Under the pieces are notes generated by a model that made no database searches, was not told where the DNA came from, and saw nothing but the letters and a program-made list of their open reading frames with translations. A stretch of 35,233 nucleotides of DNA from a virus. This document shows positions 6,716 to 13,835 of the stretch, one piece after another. The translations under genes were made by a program, and so were the position numbers. The stretch is taken from IMG/VR virus record IMGVR_UViG_3300025162_001474, positions 1-35,233 of that record; one strand, written 5' to 3'. How positions within the stretch are numbered: the first letter of the stretch is position 1; every line of letters begins with the position of its first letter.

Positions 6716-9403
6716 ATGAACATTGCCCAGATAACCGACAACCTCGAAAAACTTGTTGAATCATTCAATAAAGAGACCTTTATTTTTGATTTGCTTTTTG
6801 CCTACGGTACGCCGAAAGCCACTATTAGCCGTTTGCAACATAGTGATAAAGACATGTTCTCTGAGGAAATTGTTGTTATTAAGAAAAAGCTATTCTTCAA
6901 AAATGTCACCAATGCAGATTTACAGACGGCATTAGACAATCTCAAATGCAACGAAAAGGTAACCAAACAAGCACCTCGTTTCATTGTAGTTACTGATTAT
7001 GAAACATTGCTGGCCTACGATACCAAAACTGATGAATCATTAGATATTCCGATACTCGAAATTGCACAACATACAGATTTCTTTCTCCCCTGGGCAGGTA
7101 TGGAAAAATCGAAACAACAAACCGAAAACATTGCCGACGTACGGGCTGCTGATCGCATGGCAAAGCTTTACGACGAAATAAAGAAAGATAATCCCACCAC
7201 AACACACGAAGAAGTTCATAATCTGAACGTCTTTCTTTCACGTTTGCTATTTTGCTACTTTGCCGAAGATACAGAAATTTTCGACAAAGATTTATTTACC
7301 AATTCAGTTGATTATCATACCCAAAAAGACGGAAGTGATTTAAATGTGTACCTCGACTCATTGTTTGAGGTTATGAATACAGCACAATCAGCACGCAGAA
7401 ATGATTTACCCGCCTATCTCAAAGCATTTCCGTATGTAAATGGAGGATTATTTCGTAATCAACACGCTGCACCGGTATTTACCCGCAAAAGTCGTCAATT
7501 GCTGATTGAATGTGGTCTTTCTCTCCAATGGCAGGACATAAACCCCGACATTTTTGGTTCGATGATTCAGGCGGTAATAACGCCCGAACACCGTGGAGGA
7601 TTGGGTATGCATTATACCTCAGTCCCAAACATAATGAAAGTCATTGAGCCGTTATTTTTGGACGAACTCAAAGAGGAATTTGAAAATTCAAAAGGAAATA
7701 AGAAAAAGTTGAATGAATTACTTCAACGAATCTGGAAAATAAAAATCTTCGACCCTGCTTGCGGTAGCGGAAACTTCCTGATTATTGCCTACAAAGAATT
7801 GCGTAAATTAGAAATGCTTATTTTCAAAGAATTAGGCACATTGGCTTTCTCCGAAATAAACCTTGGCAACTTTTACGGCATAGAGCTGGACGACTTTGCA
7901 CACGAAGTGGCAACACTCTCCTTATGGCTTGCCGAACACCAAATGAACCAGGCTTTTATGCGGGAATTTGGACGCTGTAAACCTGCATTGCCACTTCAAG
8001 AAACAGGGAATATAGTTCAAGGAAATGCTTGCCGGATTGATTGGGAAATTGTTTGCCCGAAAAATGAAGGAGATGAAATCTATATTTTAGGAAATCCGCC
8101 GTATTTAGGCTCTCATGTACAATCAGAAGAACAAAAGAATGACATGAGTATTGCATTTAATGGTTCTGAATCATTTAAAAAGTTAGATTACATAAGTTGT
8201 TGGTTTATAAAAGGAGCTAACTATATAAGCGAGACAAGTAATAAAGTGGCATTTGTTTCAACAAATTCAATATGCCAAGGGGAGCAAGTTGGAATTCTTT
8301 GGCCAAATGTCTTTGAAAAAAAATTAGATATAGTTTTTGCGTATAAATCATTTAAATGGAATAATAATGCTAAAGATAATGCAGCAGTAATCTGTATCAT
8401 TGTTGGTCTTGCCTCAAATAATAAAGGAATAAAACACCTTTTTGAAAATGACTTTGATAAAAGGGTAGATAATATATCACCTTATTTAATTGGAGGAAAA
8501 AATACTATTATATATTCTCGAAATAAACCATTATGCCAAGTACCATTGATGGTAAGAGGTAGTAGCCCAGTCGATGGTGGGCATTTAATCTTAAATGAAG
8601 ACAATAAAAATACATTAATAGCTGAATCATCAAGTAATTTATTATTTATCAAAGAATTGATTGGGGCTGAAGAATTTGTGAATGGATTAAAAAGATGGTG
8701 TTTGTGGATTACTGACGACAAATATGCTGACGCAATTAAATCTCCATTTATTAAAGATAGAGTTGAAAAAGTAAGATGTTTTCGTTTATCAAGTAAAAAG
8801 AAAGCAACAAGAGAAGCTTCGCAAATACCATATAAATTTTTTGAAACAAAACATTTAAATACTCCTTCAATTATAATTCCTAGAGTTACTTCAGAGAGAA
8901 GGGAGTATTTACAATGTGGATTTTTAGATGAAAAAACAGTTGTTCTTGATCGTGCTCAAGTAATATATGATGCTCAGTTATATATATTTGGAATACTTAG
9001 TTCCAAAATACACATGGTATGGACAAGCATAGTTACTGGGAGATTGAAAATGGATATTAATTATTCTGTATCTTTATGTTATAACAATTTCCCTTTTCCC
9101 CAAATCTCAGACAAACAAAAAAAAGAATTAGAACAACACGTTTATAATATCTTAGCTGAGCGCGAAAAACATTCTGAAAAAACCTTAGCACAACTTTACG
9201 ACCCTGATAAAATGCCCGATGGATTACGTGAAGCACACCGCCAGAATGATTTAGCGGTAGAACGTTGTTATCGAAGTCGTCCGTTTGAAAGTGACGAAGA
9301 ACGGTTGGAATATCTGTTCAAACTGTATGAACAAATGATAGAAGAGGAAAACGATAGAGGAACGTTGTTTGCAGGTGAGAAGAAATCTCAAAAGAAGAGG
9401 TAA
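6716..9403 (+). CDS. MmeI-like N6-adenine DNA methyltransferase, nuclease site lost
   Basis: 895 residues from the ATG at 6716; the frame is open back to a TTG at 6659, but that lies in a leader palindrome. The layout follows type IIL (MmeI-like) enzymes: an N-terminal nuclease-like region (1-150), a helical linker (AADRMAKLYDEIKK, LSRLLFCYFAEDTEIFDK), the methyltransferase core with motif I DPACGSGNFL (from Asp346) and motif IV NPPY (460-463), a target-recognition region (about 480-800) and a C-terminal cap ending LYDPDKMPDGLREAH and ERLEYLFKLYEQMIEEE. In MmeI the N-terminal domain carries D...E-x-K; here the matching strand reads EEIVVIKKKLFF with no E-x-K, so cleavage is probably supplied by another protein. 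It would methylate adenine on one strand of a specific site. The recognition region is markedly more A+T-rich than both flanks, suggesting domain exchange. First gene of a three-gene unit. Confidence 0.85.
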   Translation: MNIAQITDNLEKLVESFNKETFIFDLLFAYGTPKATISRLQHSDKDMFSEEIVVIKKKLFFKNVTNADLQTALDNLKCNEKVTKQAPRFIVVTDYETLLAYDTKTDESLDIPILEIAQHTDFFLPWAGMEKSKQQTENIADVRAADRMAKLYDEIKKDNPTTTHEEVHNLNVFLSRLLFCYFAEDTEIFDKDLFTNSVDYHTQKDGSDLNVYLDSLFEVMNTAQSARRNDLPAYLKAFPYVNGGLFRNQHAAPVFTRKSRQLLIECGLSLQWQDINPDIFGSMIQAVITPEHRGGLGMHYTSVPNIMKVIEPLFLDELKEEFENSKGNKKKLNELLQRIWKIKIFDPACGSGNFLIIAYKELRKLEMLIFKELGTLAFSEINLGNFYGIELDDFAHEVATLSLWLAEHQMNQAFMREFGRCKPALPLQETGNIVQGNACRIDWEIVCPKNEGDEIYILGNPPYLGSHVQSEEQKNDMSIAFNGSESFKKLDYISCWFIKGANYISETSNKVAFVSTNSICQGEQVGILWPNVFEKKLDIVFAYKSFKWNNNAKDNAAVICIIVGLASNNKGIKHLFENDFDKRVDNISPYLIGGKNTIIYSRNKPLCQVPLMVRGSSPVDGGHLILNEDNKNTLIAESSSNLLFIKELIGAEEFVNGLKRWCLWITDDKYADAIKSPFIKDRVEKVRCFRLSSKKKATREASQIPYKFFETKHLNTPSIIIPRVTSERREYLQCGFLDEKTVVLDRAQVIYDAQLYIFGILSSKIHMVWTSIVTGRLKMDINYSVSLCYNNFPFPQISDKQKKELEQHVYNILAEREKHSEKTLAQLYDPDKMPDGLREAHRQNDLAVERCYRSRPFESDEERLEYLFKLYEQMIEEENDRGTLFAGEKKSQKKR

Positions 9404-9409
9404 TAAGTA

Positions 9410-10279
9410 ATGGGAAAATATATTCAAAGTGTAGACGATTTAATTGACGATATTCAAAATAAAGGTTTTGAAAGTGGTAGATTGCTTTTTCGTGGTCATG
9501 CAAACTATGAATGGCGATTACTACCTTCTATGTTAAGATTTGAAAATGATTTTGCATTAAGATTGGAAGCTGCATATTTAGAACCTTTGCTGCGAGGGAA
9601 GAAAATTCCATTTTTAAATACAAATGATCCTATAGTATTAATGATGAATCTTCAGCATTTTGGAGCACCAACAAGATTACTTGATTGGACTTTTGATCCA
9701 CTAATTGCATTGTTTTTTGCCTGTTATGATAACACATCAAAGAATGACGATATTGATGGCAATTTGTTTTTCATCAACAAAAATTTATACAAAAGTTTTG
9801 AAATTGATAATAAAGAAAATGAGTTTTTCAAACAATCGATCACTACAGAAAACGTAGAACGATTTATTAAAAGATCAATTATTGATTCTATTTATGTAAT
9901 TGAACCTATGATTAAAAATCCGAGATTAAGAGTACAGAATGCGTGTTTTATGTTTTTCTCTTTTTTACCGGCAAAAAAAAATGATATTGAATTTGTCGAT
10001 TTATTAAAATTCAACACATGCAGAAATAAATGGTTAAATGAAAACACTGATGAAGGAGATAAATATTGGATTGCAAATAAATTGGTTGATAAAAATTTTA
10101 AAAAATCAATACTAAATGAACTTGACACGAAATATGGAATATCACCTGCAACTATTTTTGTAGAAAGTGAATACATGAAAACATGTGAGTTAGAATATAA
10201 AGACTTATATGAAAATGCTATTTTAAGGACAAAAACAATTAAATTCAATGGTTCACTTCTTGTAAAAACTCCAGATTAA
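9410..10279 (+). CDS. FRG-domain protein
   Basis: 289 residues. The FRG domain (named after its F-R-G motif) is clear at residues 22-105: RLLFRGHANYEWRLLPSML, then MMNLQHFGAPTRLLDWT and DPLIALFFACY. Conserved Arg28, Gly29, the Q-H-F/Y-G-x-P-T-R-L-L-D-W block and the hydrophobic helix after it are all present. The C-terminal 180 residues are lysine- and asparagine-rich and unassigned. FRG proteins are frequent in phage-defence islands and are suspected toxins or nucleases, but the reaction is not established to my knowledge. The gene starts 6 bases after the methyltransferase stop. It is much richer in A+T than the genes around it and is followed by a second copy of the methyltransferase tail, so it looks like a late insertion into the operon. 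Confidence 0.85.
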   Translation: MGKYIQSVDDLIDDIQNKGFESGRLLFRGHANYEWRLLPSMLRFENDFALRLEAAYLEPLLRGKKIPFLNTNDPIVLMMNLQHFGAPTRLLDWTFDPLIALFFACYDNTSKNDDIDGNLFFINKNLYKSFEIDNKENEFFKQSITTENVERFIKRSIIDSIYVIEPMIKNPRLRVQNACFMFFSFLPAKKNDIEFVDLLKFNTCRNKWLNENTDEGDKYWIANKLVDKNFKKSILNELDTKYGISPATIFVESEYMKTCELEYKDLYENAILRTKTIKFNGSLLVKTPD

Positions 10280-10289
10280 TACGGTTTTG

Positions 10290-10433
10290 GAGCATTGTTA
10301 TCGGAGTTGTCCGTTCGAAAGTGACGAAGAACGGTTGGAATATCTGTTCAAACTGTATGAACAAATGATAGAAGAGGAAAACGACAAGGGAACTTTGTTT
10401 GAAACAGAAAAGAAAAGTAAAAAGAAAAAATAA
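10290..10433 (+). pseudogene. duplicated 3' end of the methyltransferase gene
   Basis: These bases repeat the last part of the upstream methyltransferase gene (9261-9403) at a constant offset of 1030 bases with no indels. The block 10321-10384 is identical to 9291-9354 over 64 bases; the outer parts are diverged. Read in the matching frame it encodes CYRSCPFESDEERLEYLFKL and so on to a stop at 10431-10433, compared with CYRSRPFESDEERLEYLFKL in the intact gene; the C-terminal basic tails differ (ETEKKSKKKK versus AGEKKSQKKR). It has no start codon and no upstream part, so it is a remnant. It lies between the FRG gene and the DUF3800 gene, whose ATG follows two bases after the remnant's stop. 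The original order was therefore very likely methyltransferase directly followed by DUF3800. Confidence 0.9.
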
Positions 10434-10435
10434 CT

Positions 10436-11182
10436 ATGCAATATTATCTATTTTTGGACGAATGTGGCGATCAGAACTTGAGTAATTTCAATCCTGATTT
10501 TCCATTGTTTACACTTTGTGGCGTAATTGTGTCCGAAACTGAATATGCTGCCATTACTGAAAAAGTACTGGCACTCAAAAAAACACTGTGGAACGACAAA
10601 AAAATTATTTTGCATTCTCGCGATATTCGTAAATGTCAAAAGGGTTTTGAAGTGTTGTTCGATTTGGACAAAAAGAAATTCTTTTACGAAAGTATCAATT
10701 CCATACTTGGAGAAAGTAACTATCAAATAGTGTGTTGCAGTATTCTAAAAGAGCAATATATTCGCCGTTACGGAAAATTATCAGATGTTTATGCTATTTC
10801 GCTTTCATACATTATTGAGCGTACTGTTTTTCTGTTGGAAGGTTTAAAAAAGGACGGAGTAGAAGAAATTGAACTTCATGCCATTGCCGAACGTCGAGGA
10901 ACTAAAGAGGATAAAAGTTTACTGGATTATTACAATGAATTGTTAGATAGAGGCACTTATTTTGTAAACAACAAACGTATAAAATCGCTTTTCAAATCAT
11001 TTCAGTTTAAAATGAAGTCGGAAGATATAATCGGGTTGCAAATCTCAGATTTGGTGGCTTATCCTATTACACGTTATGTATTGGATAGCAAGGCTGTAAA
11101 TCCGGCTTATGAAGTAATTAAAGAGAAAATTTACACGCAAAATGGGAAAATGCATGGTCTTAAAATTCACCCGGCAGAATAA
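10436..11182 (+). CDS. DUF3800 protein, RNase H-like fold predicted
   Basis: 248 residues. The start YYLFLDECGDQNL (Asp8-Glu9, Asp12) followed by a strand FTLCGVIV is the signature of DUF3800, a family with an RNase H/RuvC-like fold in which the first Asp-Glu belongs to the acidic metal site. Further marks are ILHSRDIRK (about 58-66), an acidic strand EEIELHAIAERRG (about 142-154) and the C-terminal LQISDLVAYPITRYVL (about 201-216), whose Asp is a typical last acidic residue. DUF3800 genes commonly sit beside restriction and other defence genes; a nuclease role is suspected. The ATG lies two bases after the stop of the duplicated methyltransferase tail, which shows that it once followed the methyltransferase gene directly. 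A terminator follows 24 bases downstream, so it ends the first transcription unit. Confidence 0.8.
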   Translation: MQYYLFLDECGDQNLSNFNPDFPLFTLCGVIVSETEYAAITEKVLALKKTLWNDKKIILHSRDIRKCQKGFEVLFDLDKKKFFYESINSILGESNYQIVCCSILKEQYIRRYGKLSDVYAISLSYIIERTVFLLEGLKKDGVEEIELHAIAERRGTKEDKSLLDYYNELLDRGTYFVNNKRIKSLFKSFQFKMKSEDIIGLQISDLVAYPITRYVLDSKAVNPAYEVIKEKIYTQNGKMHGLKIHPAE

Positions 11183-11206
11183 CCTGAGTGTAAAATATGG
11201 ACAAAA

Positions 11207-11253
11207 AAAAGAGTTGTCGAAACAACCCTTTTCCGATTGGGGACACCCCGATC
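11207..11253 (+). terminator. terminator hairpin plus second hairpin
   Basis: AAAAGAGTTGT (11207-11217) pairs with ACAACCCTTTT (11222-11232) around the tetraloop CGAA, with A-runs and T-runs on either side, so it could work in both directions. A second hairpin, GATTGGGG (11235-11242) and CCCCGATC (11246-11253) with loop ACA, follows at once. Together they end the methyltransferase-FRG-DUF3800 unit. Confidence 0.7.
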
Positions 11254-11300
11254 CAGATATTTTAAACTGCATACACAGCTAAACTCTCTTATTTGTGCTG

Positions 11301-11345
11301 CAAAGATAGTGCATAGATTTTGAGAATGTATCTAATTTGATACAT
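11301..11345 (-). promoter_or_regulatory. 20-base palindromic operator beside a leftward -7 box
   Basis: ATGTATC (11326-11332) and GATACAT (11339-11345) form a perfect palindrome with a six-base centre, the size of a dimeric helix-turn-helix binding site. Eighteen bases to its left, on the opposite strand, TATCTTTG (complement of 11301-11308) matches the Bacteroidota -7 box, so the palindrome would cover the -33 region of a leftward promoter. No convincing leftward gene follows; an RNA is possible. Confidence 0.45.
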
Positions 11346-11415
11346 ATTTTGGTTAATAATGGTTAATAGGGTTGAATTGTATTGATTTTCAAAAAGAAAT
11401 AAAGGGGTATTAATG

Positions 11416-11629
11416 ATGAATACTGAAAAAATACATTCTTGATTATTTGTTGAAGTTCGACTCAGTTGTGAAAGAAGATTTTGAAAAAGTACTTTTAGAC
11501 AAACTACCAGATGTTTTAGACATTCCCCAAAAGAAAAATAAAATAAAGAATAACTTGCAATTACTTAGAAAACAGGGTTATATAACAGTAAAAGGGAAGA
11601 TGTGGCGAATGTCTAAACAAAAAAAATAG
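11416..11629 (+). pseudogene. small winged-helix ORF interrupted by a frameshift in an A run
   Basis: An ATG at 11416 opens a frame that stops after eight residues (MNTEKIHS). The overlapping frame from 11420 to 11629 continues without a stop and encodes DYLLKFDSVVKEDFEKVLL and KNNLQLLRKQGYITVKGK, ending WRMSKQKK. If one A of the six-A run at 11426-11431 were absent, a 70-residue protein starting MNTEKYILDYLLKF would result, resembling a small winged-helix DNA-binding domain with its wing at GYITVKGKMW. Alternatives are translation from TTG at 11447, slippage at the A run, or a sequencing error. It stops on the first of four TAGAC boxes ahead of the helicase gene, which would suit a local regulator. 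No family match is claimed. Confidence 0.45.
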
Positions 11630-11671
11630 ACATTCATTAGACGAACTTTAGACATTCTTTAGACGAGACAT
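11607..11671 (+). promoter_or_regulatory. array of TAGAC boxes spaced 11 bases apart
   Basis: TAGAC occurs at 11627, 11638, 11649 and 11660, exactly 11 bases apart. The 11-base units alternate TAGACATTCWT and TAGACGARMWW, giving a 22-base super-repeat, and a half unit GACATT follows at 11667. An inverted copy, GAATGTCTA at 11607-11615, pairs with TAGACATTC at 11627-11635. The array ends about 24 bases before the helicase ATG at 11695. Same-face spacing indicates cooperative binding of a regulator controlling the helicase unit. Confidence 0.7.
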
Positions 11672-11694
11672 TAACTTATAAACGATAAATAGCT

Positions 11695-13827
11695 ATGCCG
11701 GATTTAGTTCATGTTACCTACACCCAAACAGGGCAAAGCTCACAAACCAATCATTTTGGTATGCGTGAGATGCAGGAAAAGGCCTTTGAAGAAAGAGACG
11801 CACAGTATCTATTATTGAAAGCCCCACCGGCTTCCGGTAAATCACGCGCATTGATGTTTATTGCGTTGGATAAACTCATAAAACAAGAACTAAAAAAAGT
11901 AATAGTTGCCGTTCCGGAAAAATCAATCGGTGGTTCGTTTCGTGCTACCGACCTCAAAAGTCATGGTTTCTTTGCTGATTGGGATTTACACGACAATTAC
12001 AACCTATGTACACCCGGTAACGATGGGAGCAAAGGCAAAGTACAGGCTTTCCGTAATTTCATGGATAACGATGAAAAAATTCTGATTTGTACCCATGCCA
12101 CCTTGCGCTTTGCTTTTGAAGATTTGGACATATCAAAGTTCGACAATTGTCTGTTGGCCATTGATGAATTTCACCATGTATCCGCCGACGGTGATAGCAA
12201 GTTGGGAGAACTGTTGCGCCTGATTATGGAAAAATCAACGGCTCATATTGTAGCCATGACCGGCTCCTATTTTCGTGGAGATAGCGTACCAGTTCTATTA
12301 CCCGAGGACGAAGAAAAATTCACCAACGTTACATATACATATTATGAGCAACTAAACGGTTATACCTATCTGAAATCATTGGGTATCGGATATAATTTCT
12401 ATCAGGGAAATTACACTGAAGCCATTCTTGATGTATTAGATACGGATAAAAAAACGATATTACATATTCCAAATGTCAATTCCGGTGAATCACTCAAACG
12501 GAAATACGATGAGGTAAATTTTATCTTAGACGCAATTGGGGACGTGATAAAAGTTGATTCCGAAACAAAAGTAATCTATCTGAAACGTCACACGGATGGC
12601 AAAACCATTAAAGTAGCCGATTTGGTAAATGACAATTCGCGTGAACGTGATTTAATTGTTAGTTACTTGCGAGAAATGAAATCCGTTGACGATATGGATT
12701 TAATTATAGCATTGGGAATGGCGAAAGAAGGTTTCGACTGGCCCTGGTGCGAATATGCTTTGACCGTTGGTTATCGTGGTTCATTGACAGAAATAGTGCA
12801 AATAATTGGACGTTGCACCCGTGACAGCAATAATAAAACACACGCTCAATTTACAAATCTCATTGCTCAACCTGATGCAACAAATGACGACGTAAAGTTT
12901 GCTGTAAATAATATGTTGAAAGCAATTACAGCTTCACTTTTAATGGAACAGGTTTTAGCACCGAACTTTAATTTCAAACCTCGTTTCACACCTGAAGACA
13001 AAGCAGGTCCGGGCGAAATTTTGGTGAGAGGATATAAAGTCCCAAGTTCCAAACGGGTAAAAGATATTCTCAAATCGGATATAAACGATTTGAAAGCCAA
13101 TATATTAAAAGACAATAGCATTTTAGCAGCCATTCCCGGCAATATCGATGCCGAAGTGATAAACAAAGTGTTGATTAAGCAGGTTATTGAAAAAAAATAT
13201 CCGAACCTGAGCGAAGATGAAGTAGAAGAAGTTCGTCAATACGTGGTAATGGATTCTGTAATGAAAAACACCTTACAAATCAACGTGAAGGACCTTAAAA
13301 AGGCTATTGAAAACGATGAAAGCATTAAAAAAGCCATTGCAGACAACATGTCGAAAGAGGATATCAATACGCTGATTCCAAAAGTAATCAAAACTATCTA
13401 TCCGGAACTTTCCGATGACGAAGCAAATGCATTAAACAAAGTAAATATCAATACCAACATTATTGAAAGTACGGAAGCCCAAGCAGACAAACGATTTATC
13501 CGCATGGCAGGTCAATTTGTAAATATCGACGACATTCATATCGACCTGATAGATCAGGTCAACCCGTTCCAACGTGCTTATGAAATTCTTTCAAAATCGG
13601 TTACTCCGAAAGTTTTGAAAGTGATTCAAGATGTCATTGAAACTTCACGAATCAAAATGACTGAAGAGGAAGCTATAATTTATTACCCAGATAAAGTGGC
13701 TAAATTTATGAAAACCTTTGGTCGTGCTCCATATATAAAATCTGCCGATTTTAATGAGCGTAGAATGGCAGAAGCAATTTTGTTTTTGAAAGATTTAAAA
13801 CGTAGAAATCAAGCTAAAAATAATTAG
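11695..13827 (+). CDS. SF2 DEAD/DEAH-type helicase of restriction-like system
   Basis: 710 residues. Helicase motifs are in order: motif I APPASGKS (43-50), motif Ia VAVPEKS (71-77), motif Ic THATLRF (133-139), motif II DEFH (157-160), motif III MTGSY (188-192), and the second RecA lobe with EGFDWPWCEYAL and motif VI QIIGRCTR (369-376). This is the helicase/translocase type that accompanies restriction enzymes. The C-terminal 300 residues contain two similar acidic helical segments, each with a Y-P-x-L-S-x-D-E-x pattern (about residues 501-509 and 564-572), perhaps a scaffold for partner proteins. Its codon use and base composition resemble the methyltransferase flanks, DUF3800 and the GIY-YIG gene, unlike the A+T-rich FRG and TrlF genes. 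It starts the second transcription unit, behind the TAGAC array, and the GIY-YIG gene follows after 8 bases. Confidence 0.85.
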   Translation: MPDLVHVTYTQTGQSSQTNHFGMREMQEKAFEERDAQYLLLKAPPASGKSRALMFIALDKLIKQELKKVIVAVPEKSIGGSFRATDLKSHGFFADWDLHDNYNLCTPGNDGSKGKVQAFRNFMDNDEKILICTHATLRFAFEDLDISKFDNCLLAIDEFHHVSADGDSKLGELLRLIMEKSTAHIVAMTGSYFRGDSVPVLLPEDEEKFTNVTYTYYEQLNGYTYLKSLGIGYNFYQGNYTEAILDVLDTDKKTILHIPNVNSGESLKRKYDEVNFILDAIGDVIKVDSETKVIYLKRHTDGKTIKVADLVNDNSRERDLIVSYLREMKSVDDMDLIIALGMAKEGFDWPWCEYALTVGYRGSLTEIVQIIGRCTRDSNNKTHAQFTNLIAQPDATNDDVKFAVNNMLKAITASLLMEQVLAPNFNFKPRFTPEDKAGPGEILVRGYKVPSSKRVKDILKSDINDLKANILKDNSILAAIPGNIDAEVINKVLIKQVIEKKYPNLSEDEVEEVRQYVVMDSVMKNTLQINVKDLKKAIENDESIKKAIADNMSKEDINTLIPKVIKTIYPELSDDEANALNKVNINTNIIESTEAQADKRFIRMAGQFVNIDDIHIDLIDQVNPFQRAYEILSKSVTPKVLKVIQDVIETSRIKMTEEEAIIYYPDKVAKFMKTFGRAPYIKSADFNERRMAEAILFLKDLKRRNQAKNN

Positions 13828-13835
13828 ATTGTATA

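Noticed and set aside
11045-11272. Leftward ORF after the -7 box at 11301
   Set aside because: It is the shadow of the DUF3800 3' end plus the hairpins; the product has no plausible domain and the only support is the promoter-like box.
11607-11671. CRISPR array
   Set aside because: Units are only 11 bases with no spacers; this is an operator-like direct repeat.
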